Of a DNA stretch of 64,000 nt, positions 62,226 to 64,000 are shown in pieces. The DNA is taken from NCBI GenBank assembly GCA_000613465.1, contig BAJA01000003.1, forward strand, positions 186,001 through 250,000, written 5' to 3'. The translations under genes were made by a program, and so were the position numbers. This DNA is from Bacteroides nordii WAL 11050 = JCM 12987. GTDB taxonomy: Bacteria; Bacteroidota; Bacteroidia; Bacteroidales; Bacteroidaceae. The stretch's first letter is position 1. Each line of letters opens with the position of its first letter. A model generated the notes under the pieces. That model was not told the origin of the DNA. It searched no databases and saw nothing but the letters and a program-made list of their open reading frames with translations.

Positions 62226-63667
62226 AACATTTCTTTCAGTATCTCTTTATCATCAAAGTGATGTTTCACTCCTTTTATCTCCTGATAGTTCTCATGCCCT
62301 TTTCCGGCAACGAGAATTACATCTCCTTTTTCGGCCAGCATACAAGCGGTGCGAATAGCCTCTTTACGGTCTGTAATACTGATTGTTTTCTTTCTGTCCT
62401 CTGTGTCCAGACCAGCTAACATATCATTTATGATGTCCTGAGGTTCTTCAAAACGAGGGTTATCCGATGTGATGACAACGCGATCGCTTGCTTTGGCAGC
62501 TTCTTTGGCCATAATAGGACGCTTACCTTTGTCACGGTTACCTCCGGCACCTACTACGGTAATCACTTTTCCTTTTCCTTCAAGTACCCCATGAATGGCA
62601 TTCAACACATTTATCAGAGCATCCGGAGTATGTGCATAATCAACGATTGCTGTATATCCCTGTGGCGAACGAATGGCATCAAAACGTCCGGCTACCGGAT
62701 GGAGTGTACTGAGTGCTACCAGTACGTCTTCTTCTTTCTTACCAAGCAACACTGCTGCACCAAATACAGCCAGAAGATTGGAAGCATTGAATTTACCTAT
62801 GAATTGTACCATCAATTCATGGTTATTGAAATCAAGCAACATTCCTTCAAAATGTGATTCTAACACTCTGCCTTTGAAGTCACTCAAACTCCTCAGAGAG
62901 TAGGTGTACACCTTCGAACGTGTGTTCTGTGTCATAACCAACCCGTTTTTATCATCCAGGTTAGTAAGGCTGAATGCACTCTTGGGTAGGTCATCAAAGA
63001 ATTTTTTCTTTGCTTTCAGATAGTTTTCTACTGTCTTATGATAATCCAGATGGTCACGGGTCAGGTTGGTGAAGATACCTCCTGCAAACTTTAAACCACT
63101 GATACGTTTCTGAGCAATGGAGTGGGAGCTTACCTCCATGAAAACGTATTTACAGCCTTCATCAGCCATTCTTCCCAGCAATCGGTTTAGTGTGATAGGG
63201 TCAGGAGTGGTATGCTCAGTCGGAATCGCTTCATCATCAATATAGTTACATACCGTTGAGATGAGTCCTACTTTATATTTGAAATAACGGAATGTATTAT
63301 ATAATAAGGTAGCGATTGTTGTTTTTCCGTTTGTTCCGGTTACACCCACCAATTCCACTTTTGAAGTAGGATCTCCAAAGAAAGTAGTAGCAACTTTACC
63401 GGTTGCATCTTCGCTGTCTTTCACTTGTATATAGGTGATACCTTCTTCCGGATGTTCAGGCATATCTTCACAAAGCACAGCTATGGCTCCTTTTTCAATT
63501 GCTACAGGAATATATGCATGTCCGTCTGTCTGTGTGCCACGCATAGCCATAAATAAATGGCCTGCCTCCACTTGTCTGGAATCAATGTTGACTCCTGTTA
63601 TTTCTATGTCCGAAGCTCCGACAACTTGTATCGGTTGAATAGCCTTTAATAATTCATTTAACTTCAT
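62216..63667 (-). CDS. murE: UDP-MurNAc-tripeptide synthetase MurE
   Basis: 483 aa Mur ligase adding the third residue of the stem peptide. ATP loop [17 protein letters not shown] near 108, [58 protein letters not shown], and DNPRFEEP near 405. DNPR is the motif of meso-diaminopimelate-specific MurE, so the wall is predicted to be of the meso-DAP type. Confidence 0.97.
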   Translation of the reverse strand: MKLNELLKAIQPIQVVGASDIEITGVNIDSRQVEAGHLFMAMRGTQTDGHAYIPVAIEKGAIAVLCEDMPEHPEEGITYIQVKDSEDATGKVATTFFGDPTSKVELVGVTGTNGKTTIATLLYNTFRYFKYKVGLISTVCNYIDDEAIPTEHTTPDPITLNRLLGRMADEGCKYVFMEVSSHSIAQKRISGLKFAGGIFTNLTRDHLDYHKTVENYLKAKKKFFDDLPKSAFSLTNLDDKNGLVMTQNTRSKVYTYSLRSLSDFKGRVLESHFEGMLLDFNNHELMVQFIGKFNASNLLAVFGAAVLLGKKEEDVLVALSTLHPVAGRFDAIRSPQGYTAIVDYAHTPDALINVLNAIHGVLEGKGKVITVVGAGGNRDKGKRPIMAKEAAKASDRVVITSDNPRFEEPQDIINDMLAGLDTEDRKKTISITDRKEAIRTACMLAEKGDVILVAGKGHENYQEIKGVKHHFDDKEILKEMFND

Positions 63668-63726
63668 CTTCTTTTTTATATTCGGTTGACACGTACTACT
63701 TATTCAAAATCTTCAGTTTAATCTCT

Positions 63727-64000
63727 CTAATGCAGTACGAGTGTTATTGTTTGTCCTTTCTTTACTCTCGTTCCGTTAGCTATCGACTGGCTTTTCACCT
63801 TGCCTACACCTACCAGTTTTACTTTCACTCCTCTGCTTTCAAGCAAATAAACAGCGTCTTTTGCCCCCATGCCTATAACGCTGGGTACAAAATCCCGCAT
63901 GAGGTCTCTGCTTTCCAGAATAACACTTTTGGGAGCTGCATGTGTACTTCCCCAGGTTTCTTTACCACTCTTTAAGTCAAATTTGCTTTGGCTTTGTATA
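63727..64000 (-). CDS. ftsI: FtsI/penicillin-binding protein C-terminus (PASTA domain), partial
   Basis: The frame is open from the window edge to a TAG at 63727-63729 and is cut at its 5' side. The visible 90 residues include KSGKETWGSTHAAPKSV and a PASTA domain (DLMRDFVPSVIGMGAKDAVY, LLESRGVKVKLVG, GTRVKKGQTITLVLH). Position directly before murE fits FtsI/PBP3, the division transpeptidase; in Bacteroides this protein often carries a C-terminal PASTA domain. Only the end is visible, so the gene name rests on context. Confidence 0.85.
   Translation of the reverse strand, partial: IQSQSKFDLKSGKETWGSTHAAPKSVILESRDLMRDFVPSVIGMGAKDAVYLLESRGVKVKLVGVGKVKSQSIANGTRVKKGQTITLVLH

Overview
The window looks like chromosomal DNA of a gut-type Bacteroides or close relative. 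The evidence is a SusC/SusD pair, several lipoprotein and secreted glycan-degrading enzymes, the Bacteroidota -7 promoter element TAnnTTTG ahead of many genes, and a Bacteroidota-style division and wall gene cluster. I cannot name the species from sequence alone.

Layout. (1) 104-9627, + strand: a run of polysaccharide-degrading enzymes (GH95-like lipoprotein, PL8-like lyase, GH3, GH20), probably the end of a polysaccharide utilization locus. (2) 9628-10483: no gene; a ~540 bp repeat element (copy A) and the promoter and leader of the next operon. (3) 10484-21220, + strand: rimP-nusA-infB, cvpA and sufBCDS, with word-like inverted repeats in most spacers. (4) 21256-27882: a SusD-like hybrid lipoprotein, a YbjQ-family protein, a truncated beta-lactamase-family gene, a YhcG-type nuclease, and a zntA-fur metal operon. 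(5) 28363-42013: housekeeping and envelope genes (hppA, rnhB, a DUF5723-like outer-membrane protein plus lipoprotein, corA, gpmI, a DUF3109 protein, gyrB, rpsT, tRNA-Glu, recO). (6) 42057-51030: repeat copy B, then a minus-strand polysaccharide utilization locus (susC, susD, and a sulfatase that reads into an alpha-helical domain). (7) 51186-64000, minus strand: the division/wall cluster ftsI-murE-mraY-murD-ftsW-murG-murC-ftsQ-ftsA-ftsZ-yqeY, closed by a strong terminator.

Two themes cut across these regions. First, at least twelve genes or gene parts are broken by one- or two-base deletions, including genes expected to be essential or nearly so (murD, gpmI, rimP). All are losses, which suggests consensus errors rather than gene decay; disrupted genes are given here as one spanning CDS with the break noted. 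Second, the intergenic DNA is unusually structured: a duplicated 540 bp element with tandem palindromes, and a family of inverted 'word' repeats inside operons that share a short central core although their arms differ from place to place. These two repeat systems are the best candidates for something undescribed.
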